From JANPPS01 sp965246925 (GTDB taxonomy: Bacteria > Pseudomonadota > Alphaproteobacteria > Acetobacterales > Acetobacteraceae), in contig OZ251994.1 of NCBI GenBank assembly GCA_965246925.1, positions 2,480,001-2,544,000 on the forward strand: a stretch of 64,000 nucleotides of DNA, given 5' to 3'. Position numbers and translations under genes: made by a program. The notes beneath the pieces are model-generated. The model had not been told where the DNA came from, made no database searches, and was given only the letters and a program-made list of their open reading frames with translations. Positions 16,932 through 25,140 of the stretch are shown here, one piece after another (position 1 is the first letter of the stretch; the number at the start of each line of letters is the position of its first letter).

Positions 16932-17521
16932 TCGCCTTGCTCACCGGCCGGGTCGAGGCTTTGGAGGAGGGGCGCTGCGTACTGGATGTGAACGGCGTCG
17001 GCTACCTGGTGCATGCCTCGACCCGAACGCTGTCGGCGTTGCCCGTATCCGGTTTGGCGAAGGTCTTGATCGAGACGCAGGTGCGGGAGGATGCCATCAC
17101 GCTGTATGGCTTCACCGACCCGGCGGAGCGCGACTGGTTCCGCCTGTTGCTGACCGTGCAGGGGGTGGGGGCCAAGGTCGCGCTCGGCGTGCTGTCGGCA
17201 TTGTCGCCGCGTGACCTCGTGGGCGCGATCGCGGCGGGGGACAAGGCGAGCCTCACCCGGGCGCCGGGCGTGGGGCCGAAACTGGCAATCAGGCTGTTGT
17301 CGGAGTTGCGGGACAAGGCCGGGGCGATGCCGGTGGGCACGGGCGTGGTGTTTACGCCGCCGGCAGGGGGCGTGGAGGCGGATGCGCTGTCGGCGCTGGC
17401 AAACCTCGGGTATCGCCGGGTGGAGGCGCATCCGGCGGTGGTGCGGGTCATGGAGCGGCTGGGGGATGGGGTGGGTGTGGGGCAGGTGATCCGCGAAGCG
17501 CTGCAGGAGCTGGCGACGTGA
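16928..17521 (+). CDS. ruvA: Holliday junction branch migration protein RuvA
   Basis: 197 aa. The best start is GTG 16928 (IALLTGRVEALEEG), overlapping the ruvC stop. Domain I (OB fold) covers about 1-65, domain II has two helix-hairpin-helix motifs (LTVQGVGAKVALGVLSAL and LTRAPGVGPKLAIRLLSEL), and domain III (about 145-197, EADALSALANLGYRRVEA) binds RuvB. RuvA tetramers clamp four-way junctions and load the RuvB motor. Order ruvC-ruvA-ruvB is the standard one. Confidence 0.96.
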   Translation: MIALLTGRVEALEEGRCVLDVNGVGYLVHASTRTLSALPVSGLAKVLIETQVREDAITLYGFTDPAERDWFRLLLTVQGVGAKVALGVLSALSPRDLVGAIAAGDKASLTRAPGVGPKLAIRLLSELRDKAGAMPVGTGVVFTPPAGGVEADALSALANLGYRRVEAHPAVVRVMERLGDGVGVGQVIREALQELAT

Positions 17522-17548
17522 CAGTGAACCAGCGCAGTTCTCTTGCTT

Positions 17549-18580
17549 ATGAGTGACCGCACCGTGACGCCGGACCGGCATGAGGATGACGCTGCCGAAA
17601 GCAGCCTGCGTCCGCAGACGTTGGCCGAGTTCATTGGGCAGAAGGCCAGCCGGGAAAATCTGGCTATTTTCATCCAGGCCGCCCGTGGCCGGGCGGAGGC
17701 GATGGATCATGTGCTGCTGCACGGGCCGCCGGGGCTGGGCAAGACCACGCTGGCGCAGATCGTGGCGCGGGAACTGGGCGTGGGGTTCCGCGCCACGTCG
17801 GGGCCGGTGATCCAGCGGGCGGGGGACCTCGCCGCCATTCTTACCAACCTGCAGCCGCGGGACGTGCTGTTCATCGACGAGATCCACCGGCTGCAGCCCG
17901 CCATCGAGGAGGTGCTGTATCCGGCGATGGAGGACTTCCAGCTCGACCTCATCATCGGCGAGGGCCCGGCGGCGCGTAGCGTGCGGATCGACCTGGCGCC
18001 GTTCACCCTGGTGGGCGCCACGACGCGCGCCGGGCTACTGGCGACGCCGCTGCGGGACCGGTTCGGCATCCCGCTCCGGCTGATTTTCTACACATTTGCG
18101 GAGCTCGAGCTGATCGTGGCGCGGGGGGCGGAGAAGCTCGGGTTCAACCTCAAGCGGGAGGGCGCGGCCGAGATCGCCCGGCGGTCCCGGGGCACGCCGC
18201 GGATCGCCGGGCGGCTGCTGCGGCGGGTGCGGGATTTTGCGGCGGTGGAGGGTCAGGACCCCGTGGACCGCACCATGGCGGACGCGGCGCTGACCCGGCT
18301 CGAGGTCGATAAGATCGGGCTGGACGCGATGGACCGCCGCTACCTACGCCGGATCGCCGAGCACCACGCCGGCGGTCCCGTGGGGGTGGAGACGCTGGCG
18401 GCGGCCCTGGCGGAGGCGCGGGATACGCTGGAAGACGTGATCGAGCCGTATCTGATCCAGGAGGGGCTGATCCTTCGCACCAGCCGCGGGCGGATGCTAG
18501 GGGAGCAGGGCTGGCGGCATCTGGGCTTGGTGCCGCCCCGCACCTCGCCACAGCTTGATCTGCTTTCGGATGAAGGATGA
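17549..18580 (+). CDS. ruvB: Holliday junction DNA helicase RuvB
   Basis: 343 aa AAA+ motor that drives branch migration. Start ATG 17549; an in-frame TTG lies 6 bases upstream. Motifs are Walker A GPPGLGKTTLAQ, Walker B VLFIDEIHRLQPAIEE, sensor 1 in LVGATTRAGLL, the arginine-finger region LRDRFGI, and a C-terminal winged helix (about 265-330, EPYLIQEGLILRTSRGR). Its stop overlaps the start of ybgC by four bases, tying the ruv operon to the tol-pal genes in transcription. Confidence 0.97.
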   Translation: MSDRTVTPDRHEDDAAESSLRPQTLAEFIGQKASRENLAIFIQAARGRAEAMDHVLLHGPPGLGKTTLAQIVARELGVGFRATSGPVIQRAGDLAAILTNLQPRDVLFIDEIHRLQPAIEEVLYPAMEDFQLDLIIGEGPAARSVRIDLAPFTLVGATTRAGLLATPLRDRFGIPLRLIFYTFAELELIVARGAEKLGFNLKREGAAEIARRSRGTPRIAGRLLRRVRDFAAVEGQDPVDRTMADAALTRLEVDKIGLDAMDRRYLRRIAEHHAGGPVGVETLAAALAEARDTLEDVIEPYLIQEGLILRTSRGRMLGEQGWRHLGLVPPRTSPQLDLLSDEG

Positions 18581-18978
18581 CCCCTTTCCGATTGACATTG
18601 CGCATCTATTACGAGGATACGGACGCCGGCGGCATCGTCTATCACGCCCGGTATCTAGCGTTTGCCGATCGGGCACGGACGGAGGCGCTGCGGGAGGCCG
18701 GGGTGCCGCATAGCGAGATGGCGCGGGATCACGGCGTGGTCTTCGTGGTGCGGCGCGCCGAAATGGACTATCTGCGGCCCGCGCGGCTGGATGACGAGCT
18801 GGTGGTGGTGACCGGGCCGTGGGAGATGCGGGCGGCGAGCGTAGTGGTGCAACAAAGGTTCGAGGTGCGCGATCAGACGATCGCCACCTTGAAGGTCGAC
18901 CTGGCGACGATACGGACATCGGACGGTCGGCCGGTGCAGATACCGGAGCGTTGGCGAACTATAGGGGACCAAGGTTGA
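18577..18978 (+). CDS. ybgC: Acyl-CoA thioesterase YbgC (tol-pal associated)
   Basis: 133 aa hot-dog fold thioesterase that opens the tol-pal operon in proteobacteria. The active-site motif YYEDTDAGGIVYHARYL has the catalytic Asp, and ADRARTEALREAG follows as in the YbgC/4-hydroxybenzoyl-CoA family. It hydrolyses short acyl-CoAs in vitro and has been linked to phospholipid metabolism near the Tol complex. ATG 18577 overlaps the ruvB stop (ATGA), and its own stop overlaps the tolQ TTG start (TTGA). Confidence 0.94.
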   Translation: MTPFRLTLRIYYEDTDAGGIVYHARYLAFADRARTEALREAGVPHSEMARDHGVVFVVRRAEMDYLRPARLDDELVVVTGPWEMRAASVVVQQRFEVRDQTIATLKVDLATIRTSDGRPVQIPERWRTIGDQG

Positions 18979-19688
18979 ACCCGATCGACACGGCTAATCT
19001 GGCGGCGCCCGGCGGTGACTTGTCGCTGCTGGGCTTGTTCTTGCAGGCGGACTGGGTGGTGAAGGGCGTGATCGTGCTCTTGCTGCTAGCCAGCGTATGG
19101 GTATGGGCGATCTTCTTCGAAAAGCTCACCTCGCTCCGCCGGGCCAACCGCGCCGCCAACACGTTCGAGGACCGGTTCTGGTCCGGCGGTAGCCTCGATG
19201 ACCTCTATGAGTCCGAAGGCAAGCGCCCGACGCACCCGATGGCCGCCGTGTTCGGCGCCGCGATGGGCGAATGGCAGCGCAGCTCCCGCGTGGCGGGCGC
19301 GGATATGAGCCGGCTGAGCGTGCGGGACCGGGTGGACCGGATGGTGTCGGTGACGGTGCAGCGGGAAATGGACCGGCTGGAAAGCTGGATGATCTTCCTG
19401 GCGATCGTCGGCTCGGTCGCGACCTTCGTGGGGCTGTTCGGCACGGTCTGGGGCATCATGCGCAGCTTCTCCGCGATCGCCGTCAGCAAGAATACCAGCC
19501 TGAGCGTGGTAGCGCCGGGCATTGCGGAGGCATTGTTCGCGACCGCCATCGGCCTCGTGGCCGCGGTGCCCGCGGTGATTTTCTACAATTTGATCAGCGC
19601 CCGGCTGGGCCGGTTCGCGTCCCGTATGGAGGCTTTCGGCTCCGAATTCGCGGGCATCTTGTCGCGGCAGAGCGAAGAGCGCAGCTGA
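18975..19688 (+). CDS. tolQ: Tol-Pal system proton channel subunit TolQ
   Basis: 237 aa. The start is TTG 18975, inside the end of ybgC, giving the expected periplasmic N-terminus (NPIDTANLAAPGGDLSLLGL). Three membrane helices are seen: about 22-45 (DWVVKGVIVLLLLASVWVW), about 140-165 (IFLAIVGSVATFVGLFGTVW) and about 175-205 (APGIAEALFATAIGLVAAVP). These belong to the MotA/TolQ/ExbB family. With TolR it uses the proton gradient to energise TolA during outer-membrane constriction at division. Confidence 0.96.
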   Translation: MNPIDTANLAAPGGDLSLLGLFLQADWVVKGVIVLLLLASVWVWAIFFEKLTSLRRANRAANTFEDRFWSGGSLDDLYESEGKRPTHPMAAVFGAAMGEWQRSSRVAGADMSRLSVRDRVDRMVSVTVQREMDRLESWMIFLAIVGSVATFVGLFGTVWGIMRSFSAIAVSKNTSLSVVAPGIAEALFATAIGLVAAVPAVIFYNLISARLGRFASRMEAFGSEFAGILSRQSEERS

Positions 19689-20167
19689 TGGGCGCACCCC
19701 TGCTGCGCGCGACCCGGCGCTACAAGCCGATGTCCGACATCAACGTGACGCCCCTGGTGGACGTGATGCTGGTGCTACTGATCGTGTTCATGGTGGCCGC
19801 ACCCCTCATGACGTCAGGTATCAACGTGGACCTGCCCAAAACCAGCGCCGCGCCGCTCAGTCAAGACGCGACGCCGATCACGGTCGCGATGAACGCCGAG
19901 GGCAAGATCTATCTCGAGAATACTGAGTTGCAGCTGCCGGAACTGGTCACCAAGCTGCAAGCTATCTCCGATGGGAAGACCGACCGGCGTATCTACTTAC
20001 GCGGTGACAAGGGCCTGAACTACGGCAAGATCATGGAGGTGATGGCGACCATCACCCAGGGCGGATTCACCAAGGTGGCGCTGCTGGCCGAGCAGACCGC
20101 GGCACCGCCGCCGGCCGCCACCATTGGCCAGCCCGCCGCCTCGGCTCGGCGGCCGAACCGGGGCTAG
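19688..20167 (+). CDS. tolR: Tol-Pal system protein TolR
   Basis: 159 aa from ATG 19688, which shares a base with the tolQ stop. It has one membrane helix (about 21-42) containing the proton-carrying aspartate in NVTPLVDVMLVLLIVFMV, then a periplasmic ExbD/TolR domain (ISDGKTDRRIYLRGDKGLNYGKIM across two strands). The C-terminus is Ala/Pro-rich. It works with TolQ in the stator complex. Longer in-frame readings upstream merely run antiparallel to tolQ and are not the gene. Confidence 0.96.
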   Translation: MGAPLLRATRRYKPMSDINVTPLVDVMLVLLIVFMVAAPLMTSGINVDLPKTSAAPLSQDATPITVAMNAEGKIYLENTELQLPELVTKLQAISDGKTDRRIYLRGDKGLNYGKIMEVMATITQGGFTKVALLAEQTAAPPPAATIGQPAASARRPNRG

Positions 20168-20174
20168 CCCCGGC

Positions 20175-21173
20175 ATGTCTCCCACGCTGCGCCGCGGTGG
20201 TGCGTACTCTTTTTTGTTTCACGCGGCGGTGTTGCTGGCGTTGCTGATCGCCCTGCCAGCGCGGGAGCCCGACAAGCTCGAGGAGGCTACGGTCAGCGTG
20301 GAGTTCGAGGGCCCTCCCACCCCGGTGCAGCGCGCCCCCCGCCCGGCGCCCACGCCATCGCCCACGCCCGCGCCGGTGCCGTTACCACAGCCGCCCAATC
20401 CGGACGAGGCGCGTCCCACGCCGCCCGCGCCACCGCCGCCCCCGCCCCCGCCTCCACCGCCTCCACCGCCGGCCCCACCCGCGCCCCCGCCGCCGCCCGC
20501 CCCGCCTGCGCCACCTCCGCCCCTGCCGGTCACGCCTGCCCCGGTGCCGGCTCCGGAACCGCCGCCCGTGCCGCCCACGCCGGTGCCGCCCCCGGTCCGG
20601 CCGCCGCCGCGTCCCCCGGCGCCGCCCACTCCAGCGCCGCCCGCCCCGCCCGCGCCACCGCCGGCGCGTACGACCCCTAATCCGGCACAGCCGAACCCGA
20701 GTACGACCAGCCAGCCTAACCCGACCCGCAACCCGGCGCCGGATACCCGATCCCTCGACAACACGCTCGAGCGGCTGCGGGCGTTGCAGGCGCAGCGGGA
20801 GCCGCCACGGGCCCGGTCCAACCCACCCCGCGGCGGCGCGCCGGGCGGTGGTCAGCCGACGGGTGTGGAGAACGCGGCGCTATCCGCCTCGGATCGCGGT
20901 CGCATCGGCGAAAGGATCCATGAGTGCTACGATCAGGACACAGGCGCGCGCGAGTATGCCAGCCAGATCGTGCGCATGACCGTGACCGTCGATGAGGGTG
21001 GCACGATCCGGCGGGCGGATCTGGGCCCGCTCGACCAAGGCAAGGTCGGTGCCGCACGCGCCTTTGCCGAACGCGCACGCCGGGCTGCGCTTAATCCGGA
21101 ATGCGCCACCTTGCCGTTGCCGGCGGCCATGCGCGGCCAGGTGCACACGTTCGAGATCACATTCCGGCCATGA
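20175..21173 (+). CDS. tolA: TolA-like energy transducer with polyproline linker
   Basis: 332 aa. ATG 20175 gives a short cytoplasmic start, one membrane helix (about 12-30, FLFHAAVLLALLIAL) and then a linker of about 150 residues. The linker is almost entirely Pro/Ala with runs of up to about 15 prolines, in place of the Lys/Ala helical domain of enterobacterial TolA. The C-terminal TonB/TolA domain starts about residue 234 (ASDRGRIGERIHECYDQ) and ends with HTFEITFRP; it has two cysteines (in HECYD and PECAT) that could pair. The position between tolR and tolB identifies it even though the linker is atypical. Confidence 0.92.
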   Translation: MSPTLRRGGAYSFLFHAAVLLALLIALPAREPDKLEEATVSVEFEGPPTPVQRAPRPAPTPSPTPAPVPLPQPPNPDEARPTPPAPPPPPPPPPPPPPPAPPAPPPPPAPPAPPPPLPVTPAPVPAPEPPPVPPTPVPPPVRPPPRPPAPPTPAPPAPPAPPPARTTPNPAQPNPSTTSQPNPTRNPAPDTRSLDNTLERLRALQAQREPPRARSNPPRGGAPGGGQPTGVENAALSASDRGRIGERIHECYDQDTGAREYASQIVRMTVTVDEGGTIRRADLGPLDQGKVGAARAFAERARRAALNPECATLPLPAAMRGQVHTFEITFRP

Positions 21174-21188
21174 ACGAGGAGACACGCA

Positions 21189-22538
21189 ATGTTTGACATG
21201 CTCATGCGCCGCCGGGCGCTGCTGACCGGGGTAGCGGTGACCGCCATGCCGCTGGGCGCCGTGCCGTCGGGGGCCTGGGCGCAAGGCGTGGGCGAGGGGA
21301 ACAAGACGCCCGAGATCACCGTGGACCGGGCCCGCACGGCGCCGATCCCGATCGCGATCCCGAACTTCACCGGCAGCGACCTCGGCACGCAGATGGTGGG
21401 GGTGATCACCAACAACCTCGCCCGCTGCGGCCTGTTCAAGCCGATCGGCCAGGGTGCCCAGACCGGCGCCGGGGATGGCGGGGACGCGCCCAACTTCGCC
21501 AACTGGAAGGCGACCGGCGCGCAGGCGCTGGTGACGGGCAAGGCCGAGGGCGGCGGCAGCAACGTGCGGGTCGAGTTCCGGCTCTGGGACGTCCTGCCGG
21601 GGACGCAAATCCAGGGTACGGCCTATACCACCACCAGCTCCAACTGGCGGCGGATCGCGCACATCATCTCGGACGTGATCTACGAGCGGCTGCTGGGCGA
21701 GAAGGGCTATTTCGATACCCGCATCGCCTACGTCGCCGGCACCGGGCCGCGGGACCGCCGGGTGAAGCGGCTGGCGATCATGGACCAGGACGGCGAATCG
21801 AACCGGTTCCTAACGGATGGCGCGTGGCTCACCCTGACGCCCCGCTTCCACCCGACCCGCGACCAGCTCGTTTTCATGAGCTTCACTCAGAACCGCCCGC
21901 GCGTGTACACGCTGGACGTCGGTTCCGGCTCGCAGCGGTTGCTGGGGGAGTACGAGGGCATGACGTTCGCGCCCCGGTATAGTCCGGACGGCAGCAGCAT
22001 CGTGATGTCGGTGACCCGCGGGGGCGGCTCGGACATCGTGACGGCGGGGTCCGGCGGCGGGCGGGGGCGGCAGCTCACCAACTCGGGCGCGATCGACACC
22101 AGCCCGTGTTATTCGCCGGATGGCGGCCAGATCGTGTTCAACTCGGACCGCGGCGGCGATCAGCAGCTGTATGTCATGGACGCGGGCGGCGGCGGGGTGC
22201 GGCGCATCAGCTTCGGCCGCGGCCGTTATGCGACGCCCGTGTGGTCCCCGCGCGGCGACCTGATCGCCTTCACGCGCATCGCCGGTGGCAGCTTCGCCGT
22301 GGGCGTCATGCGCCCGGACGGCGCCGGCGAGCGTATCCTGAGCGAGGGGTTCGACGTCGAGGGGCCGACGTTCTGCCCCAACGGGCGCGTGCTGATGTTC
22401 TATCGCCAAGGTCAGTCCCGGGGCGCGGCCAGCGGCGGCTCCCGCCTCGTCAGCATCGACATCCAGGGCTTCAACGAACGGCCCTTGACCACCCCCACGG
22501 ACGCCAGTGACCCGGCCTGGTCCCCCCTATTGGCTTGA
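21189..22538 (+). CDS. tolB: Tol-Pal system beta-propeller protein TolB
   Basis: 449 aa periplasmic protein that binds Pal and TolA. The N-terminal signal has MRRRALLTGVAVTAM and ends GAWAQG; the arginine cluster before the hydrophobic core resembles a Tat signal. An alpha/beta domain (about 45-165, VDRARTAPIPIAIPNFTGS) is followed by a WD40-like propeller with repeated F-x-PDG-type strands (RYSPDGSSIVMSVTRGG; CYSPDGGQIVFNSDRGG; WSPRGDLIAFT). A ribosome-binding GGAG lies about 10 bases before ATG 21189. It forms the outer-membrane end of the Tol machine with Pal. Confidence 0.96.
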   Translation: MFDMLMRRRALLTGVAVTAMPLGAVPSGAWAQGVGEGNKTPEITVDRARTAPIPIAIPNFTGSDLGTQMVGVITNNLARCGLFKPIGQGAQTGAGDGGDAPNFANWKATGAQALVTGKAEGGGSNVRVEFRLWDVLPGTQIQGTAYTTTSSNWRRIAHIISDVIYERLLGEKGYFDTRIAYVAGTGPRDRRVKRLAIMDQDGESNRFLTDGAWLTLTPRFHPTRDQLVFMSFTQNRPRVYTLDVGSGSQRLLGEYEGMTFAPRYSPDGSSIVMSVTRGGGSDIVTAGSGGGRGRQLTNSGAIDTSPCYSPDGGQIVFNSDRGGDQQLYVMDAGGGGVRRISFGRGRYATPVWSPRGDLIAFTRIAGGSFAVGVMRPDGAGERILSEGFDVEGPTFCPNGRVLMFYRQGQSRGAASGGSRLVSIDIQGFNERPLTTPTDASDPAWSPLLA

Positions 22539-22550
22539 CCCCTCCGAACC

Positions 22551-22569
22551 CCGGGCGTAGTCCGCCCGG
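22551..22569 (+). other. Hairpin between tolB and pal
   Basis: CCGGGCG (22551-22557) and CGCCCGG (22563-22569) form a perfect 7-bp stem with loop TAGTC, 13 bases after the tolB stop. No T-run follows. It could protect the tolB 3' end or set up differential expression of the abundant lipoprotein Pal. Confidence 0.45.
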
Positions 22570-22618
22570 AACACAACGGCTTGCCCAACGTTACGCGCAT
22601 GACGCCGCATAAGGATTT

Positions 22619-23110
22619 ATGGTGATGAGACTGAAATTTGTGACGCTGCTGGCGACATTGGCCCTGCTGAGCGCCTGCGCCGACAAGCCGGCCGATACGA
22701 CGGGCGCCGCGACGGGGACGGGCGGCGCGCAGCTCAATCCGCAGGGCTTCGCGCCGGGCAGCCAGGAGGACCTGGCCAACAATGTCGGGGACCGGGTGTA
22801 TTATCCGACCGACAGCTCGAGTCTGACGTCCGACGCGCGCTCGATCCTTGAAAAGCAGGCGGCCTGGCTCGCCCGTTATCCGCAAGTGAGCGTGCAGATG
22901 GCCGGCAATTGCGACGAGCGTGGCACGACCGAGTATAACCTGGCGCTGGGGCAGCGCCGGGCCAACGCGGCGCGGGACTACCTGGTGGCGCGCGGCGTGT
23001 CCTCGGCGCGGATCACCACCATCAGCTACGGCAAGGAGCGTCCGTCCGACCTGGGATCGGGTGACGAGTCCTACGCCAAGAACCGCAACGCGACGACCTC
23101 CGTCCGCTGA
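22619..23110 (+). CDS. pal: Peptidoglycan-associated lipoprotein Pal
   Basis: 163 aa (or 161 from the ATG at 22625). It has a lipoprotein signal with lipobox LLSAC, the acylated cysteine at about residue 20 followed by Ala-Asp. A flexible Gly/Thr/Ala linker leads to an OmpA-like domain (about 55-163). The peptidoglycan-binding residues lie in NCDERGTTEYNLALGQRRA, and the end is SYGKERPSDLGSG. It is an outer-membrane anchor to the cell wall and partner of TolB. The stop TGA shares its last base with the cpoB ATG. Confidence 0.97.
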   Translation: MVMRLKFVTLLATLALLSACADKPADTTGAATGTGGAQLNPQGFAPGSQEDLANNVGDRVYYPTDSSSLTSDARSILEKQAAWLARYPQVSVQMAGNCDERGTTEYNLALGQRRANAARDYLVARGVSSARITTISYGKERPSDLGSGDESYAKNRNATTSVR

Positions 23111-24042
23111 TGCGCATCGTCCGGGCCGGCGCCGTCCTCGCCATGTTGATGGCGGGCCCGGCTTGGGCGCAGATGGACAGCCGCGAGGGGATCGCGCTGC
23201 AGAACCAGATCCTGGAGCTGCGGCGCGACCTGCAGGCGGTGCAGAACCAGCGGGGCGCGCCGACGCCGATCCAGCCCTACCGCAATAGCGGCACCGCGCC
23301 CCAGGGCGGGGGTGAGATCGCGGCGCAGCTGCTGGACCGCGTGCAGTCGATGGAGGACGAGATCCGCCGCCTGCATGGCCAGTTGGACGAGCAATCCAAT
23401 GCGGCCCGGCGGCAGAACGACGACCTGAGCAAGCAGATCGCCGATCTCAACTTCCGGTTACAAAACGGCGGTGGCGCCCGCACCCCAGCACGCGAGCCCG
23501 CCCGGGAGCCATTGCGGGACACATCACGGGACACATCACGGGACACTCTGCGCGACACTCTGCGCGACTCGGAGGCCGATCCGTCGCGGGACCTGTTGCG
23601 GGGGGAACCTCCGACACCGCTGAACCCGCCCCCATCGCAGGGCGGCACCGGACGGCGCCCGCCGGAGCTGGCGATGCAAGAGGGCAACGCCGCCCTGGCC
23701 CGGCGCGACTACGCCGCGGCCGAGGCGTCGGCGCGGGAGGCGCTGGGCACCGCACGGTCCGGGCCTCGCTCGGCCGATGCGCAGTTCCTGCTGGCCGAGT
23801 CTCTGTATGGCCGCCGGGACTATCAGGGCGCGGCGGTGGCGTTTGACGATAGCTATAGCCGCTCCCGCACCGGCGGCCGCGCGCCGGACGCGCTGCTTGG
23901 CCTGGCCAACGCCCTGGCCGGGCTCGGCGACCGCGGCTCCGCCTGCCAAGCGCTGGACCGGCTACGCGCCGAGTTCCCCCGGCCCCGCTCCGACATCCAA
24001 GCCTCTGCAACCGCCGCGCGGGCGCGGAGCGGGTGTAGGTAG
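23110..24042 (+). CDS. cpoB: Cell division coordinator CpoB (YbgF)
   Basis: 310 aa periplasmic protein that couples peptidoglycan synthesis to Tol-driven outer-membrane constriction. The signal peptide ends GPAWAQM. A coiled coil spans about 20-120 (LQNQILELRRDLQAVQNQR; LLDRVQSMEDEIRRLHGQL). A low-complexity linker carries five copies of a 12-base unit, RDTS-RDTS-RDTL-RDTL-RDSE. A C-terminal TPR domain (about 185-310, EGNAALARRDYAAAEASAR) is typical of the family. It ends the ybgC-tolQRAB-pal-cpoB locus; no terminator hairpin was evident downstream. Confidence 0.94.
   Translation: MRIVRAGAVLAMLMAGPAWAQMDSREGIALQNQILELRRDLQAVQNQRGAPTPIQPYRNSGTAPQGGGEIAAQLLDRVQSMEDEIRRLHGQLDEQSNAARRQNDDLSKQIADLNFRLQNGGGARTPAREPAREPLRDTSRDTSRDTLRDTLRDSEADPSRDLLRGEPPTPLNPPPSQGGTGRRPPELAMQEGNAALARRDYAAAEASAREALGTARSGPRSADAQFLLAESLYGRRDYQGAAVAFDDSYSRSRTGGRAPDALLGLANALAGLGDRGSACQALDRLRAEFPRPRSDIQASATAARARSGCR
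23515..23574 (+). repeat. Five 12-bp tandem repeats inside cpoB
   Basis: Units are CGGGACACATCA twice (23515-23538), then CGGGACACTCTG, CGCGACACTCTG and CGCGACTCGGAG, in frame and encoding R-D-T/S-x tetrapeptides in the linker between coiled coil and TPR domain. The first two are identical, suggesting recent slippage. Confidence 0.9.
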
Positions 24043-24114
24043 CTTGGGCTTGCTCTGTCGAACGGCCCCGCGCCGGAGCAGGCCTTATAGTCCGCGCAGC
24101 CGAGGAGCCCGAGC

Positions 24115-25140
24115 GTGACGCCAGTGCCCGCCGCATCGCTGCAGTTTCCGTTCGCCGAGCCGCCCGCGCCGGGTATGCTGATAAAGGTGGCGGACGGGAT
24201 CCAATGGCTTCGGCTCGCGCTGCCATTCCGGCTCAATCACGTGAACGTCTATCTGCTCGATGACGGGCCCGGCGTCGTGCTGATCGATACCGGCATCGGC
24301 AATGCCGAGACGCAGGCGGTGTGGGAGGCGCTGCTGGGCGGCGTACTGCAGGGGCGGACCGTAACGCGCATCATCGCCACGCATTGCCATCCAGACCATG
24401 TCGGGATGGCCGGCTGGCTATGCACGCGGACCGGCGCCCCGCTGCTGATGAGCCAGACCGAGTATCTGACCAGCCTCAACATCCACCTCGACCCGGCGGC
24501 GCTCGATGCCGAGCCGTATCGCAGCTTCTATCTGGGGCATGGGCTGGACCCGGATATCACGGCGGGGATGCTGAAGATCGGGCACCGCTACCTGCGGATG
24601 GTGACGGGCCTGCCACGGGTGTTCCGCCGGGTGATCGAGGGCGAGGTGCTGCGCATCGGCCGGCGGGATTGGGCGGTGCTGTCGGGCGGCGGGCATTCGC
24701 CGGAGCAGCTGATGCTGCATTGCGCGGCGGACGGGCTGTTCATCGCGGCAGACCAGGTGCTGGCGCGGATCACGCCCAACATCAGCGTGCAGGCGAACGA
24801 TCCGGAGGGCGATCCGCTGGGCATTTTCCTGCGCTCCCTGGAAAGGTTGCGCGGCGCGGTGCCGGCCGATGTGACCGTGCTGCCGGGCCACAACCTGCCG
24901 TTCGTGGGCCTGCATACCCGGCTGGATGAACTGGCGGCGCATCACGCGGCCCGCTGCGATGCAATCGTCACGGCCAGCCAGACGCCGCATTCCGTGGCGG
25001 AGCTGGTTCCGGTCGTGTTCGGCCGCACGATCGACGACCCGCACCAGATGGCGTTCGCGTTCAGCGAGGCGCTGGCGCACGTGAACTACTTGCGCCGGTC
25101 CGGGCGGGTGCGGCTGGCGGGTGGCAAGGTGGCGGCCTGA
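24115..25140 (+). CDS. MBL-fold metallo-hydrolase
   Basis: 341 aa, start GTG 24115. The metallo-beta-lactamase fold zinc motif H-x-H-x-D-H is at H90-H95 (ATHCHPDHVG). The preceding strand is VVLIDTGIGNAE, and a third ligand region is GGGHSPEQLMLH. LPGHNLPFVGLH near the C-terminus supplies the last histidine. The long C-terminal helical part (about 265-341) resembles the glyoxalase II/LACTB2-type branch that acts on thioesters or nucleic acid, but the substrate is not clear. The stop shares one base with the next gene, so they are co-translated. Confidence 0.85.
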   Translation: MTPVPAASLQFPFAEPPAPGMLIKVADGIQWLRLALPFRLNHVNVYLLDDGPGVVLIDTGIGNAETQAVWEALLGGVLQGRTVTRIIATHCHPDHVGMAGWLCTRTGAPLLMSQTEYLTSLNIHLDPAALDAEPYRSFYLGHGLDPDITAGMLKIGHRYLRMVTGLPRVFRRVIEGEVLRIGRRDWAVLSGGGHSPEQLMLHCAADGLFIAADQVLARITPNISVQANDPEGDPLGIFLRSLERLRGAVPADVTVLPGHNLPFVGLHTRLDELAAHHAARCDAIVTASQTPHSVAELVPVVFGRTIDDPHQMAFAFSEALAHVNYLRRSGRVRLAGGKVAA

